Shown in pieces: positions 5,279 through 5,573 of a stretch of DNA of 5,573 nucleotides. The position numbers were made by a program, and so were the translations under genes. How positions within the stretch are numbered: the first letter of the stretch is position 1; the number at the start of each line of letters is the position of its first letter. The notes under the pieces are model-generated. The model made no database searches. It was not told the DNA's origin and saw only the letters and a program-made list of their open reading frames with translations. The stretch covers positions 1 through 5,573 of the forward strand of contig JAQGMQ010000020.1 of the NCBI GenBank assembly GCA_028292305.1. The letters run 5' to 3'. Source of the stretch: Rhodoferax sp. (GTDB taxonomy: Bacteria > Pseudomonadota > Gammaproteobacteria > Burkholderiales > Burkholderiaceae_C).

Positions 5279-5297
5279 GATCTGTCAGGCGTTCTCG
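5172..5297. repeat. Long imperfect palindrome spanning repeat copy 2 and the purL 3' end
   Basis: The arm at 5172-5190 (CGAGAACGCCTGAGAGATC) is the inverse of 5279-5297 with one mismatch in 19. Further in, GCGGCCCGA (5198-5206) and TCGCA (5209-5213) have inverse counterparts in 5255-5274. The centre is the perfect GACGTAC/GTACGTC hairpin (5227-5244). Together these give an interrupted palindrome of about 126 bp. The outer right arm includes the last codons and the stop codon of purL (minus strand), so in a purL transcript the stop codon would lie inside a long stem. It may act as a 3'-end stabiliser or terminator-like structure, or simply be a replication-generated rearrangement. Confidence 0.7.
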
Positions 5298-5573
5298 AGC
5301 CAGAGGCGGGCGTTGTGCCAGATCTGCATCCAGGGGCTGTGTGCGTTGATGTCGCCTGACGTCCAGCTCATCTGCACGTTCCTGAACACCCGTTCCGCGT
5401 GCGGCATCATGGCCGTGAAGCGCCCATCGGCCGTGGTCACCGCGGTCAGCCCGCCCGCGCTGCCGTTCGGGTTGAACGGATAAGCCTCGGTCGGCTGGCC
5501 GTGGTTATCGACATAACGCATGGCCGCGATCGCCTTGCCCGCATCACCACGCGCCGCGAAGTTGGCATAACCC
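5285..5573 (-). CDS. purL: Phosphoribosylformylglycinamidine synthase PurL, C-terminal end (partial)
   Basis: This frame is the C-terminal 95 residues of the large single-chain PurL, which uses ATP and glutamine to convert FGAR to FGAM in purine synthesis. The gene enters from the right edge on the minus strand (GYANFAARGDAGKAIAAM, then RYVDNHGQPTEAYPFNPNGS) and ends at a TGA at 5285-5287. The fragment belongs to the class-I glutamine amidotransferase domain. YPFNPNGS and TTADGRFTAMMPHAERVFRN are near-diagnostic for PurL, and the His and Glu of M-P-H-A-E-R are the last two members of the Cys-His-Glu triad; the usual Pro between them is Ala here. The nucleophilic Cys lies outside the window. 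The last residues, WLENA, are encoded within the right arm of the long palindrome. Cytoplasmic housekeeping enzyme; probably a single-gene transcript, since tetR lies about 450 bp downstream beyond repeats. Confidence 0.96.
   Translation of the reverse strand, partial: GYANFAARGDAGKAIAAMRYVDNHGQPTEAYPFNPNGSAGGLTAVTTADGRFTAMMPHAERVFRNVQMSWTSGDINAHSPWMQIWHNARLWLENA

Overview
The window is GC-rich (mostly G/C third positions) and reads like a chromosomal segment of a beta-proteobacterium, most plausibly Burkholderiales/Comamonadaceae. That placement is inferred from the style of the MoaA, MobA and PurL proteins, not from a phylogeny. No rRNA, tRNA, CRISPR array or complete insertion sequence was seen.

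Layout, left to right. (1) Positions 2-160 hold the 3' end of a Gfo/Idh/MocA-type oxidoreductase gene. (2) Positions 272-1663 encode an aldehyde-dehydrogenase-fold protein. It keeps the fold landmarks, but the catalytic Cys, the general-base Glu and the oxyanion Asn are all replaced and the conserved C-terminal Gly-rich segment is missing, so it looks like a pseudoenzyme. (3) A 200-bp gap carries a terminator-like hairpin and a second small hairpin. (4) A 92-codon gene of an uncharacterised family (1864-2142) is followed, with a 14-bp overlap, by a 27-codon ORF that resembles the decapitated start of a nucleotidyltransferase-like partner gene. This looks like the remains of a two-gene module. 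(5) moaA (2225-3382) and mobA (3426-4061) form a molybdenum-cofactor pair: MoaA starts the pathway from GTP, and MobA attaches GMP to Mo-molybdopterin at the end. (6) A convergent TetR-family repressor gene lies on the minus strand (4160-4837). (7) About 450 bp of non-coding DNA upstream of tetR holds two diverged tandem copies of an extragenic repeat with a near-identical 68-bp core and a perfect GACGTAC/GTACGTC hairpin. (8) The 3' end of purL lies on the minus strand (5285-5573, running off the window).

The most unusual points are the ALDH-like protein with all three catalytic residues substituted, the truncated two-gene module abutting moaA, and the repeat unit next to purL. That unit contains an inverted near-copy of the last bases of purL, stop codon included, so that repeat plus gene end form a palindrome of about 126 bp. 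The housekeeping genes (moaA, mobA, purL) are otherwise ordinary.
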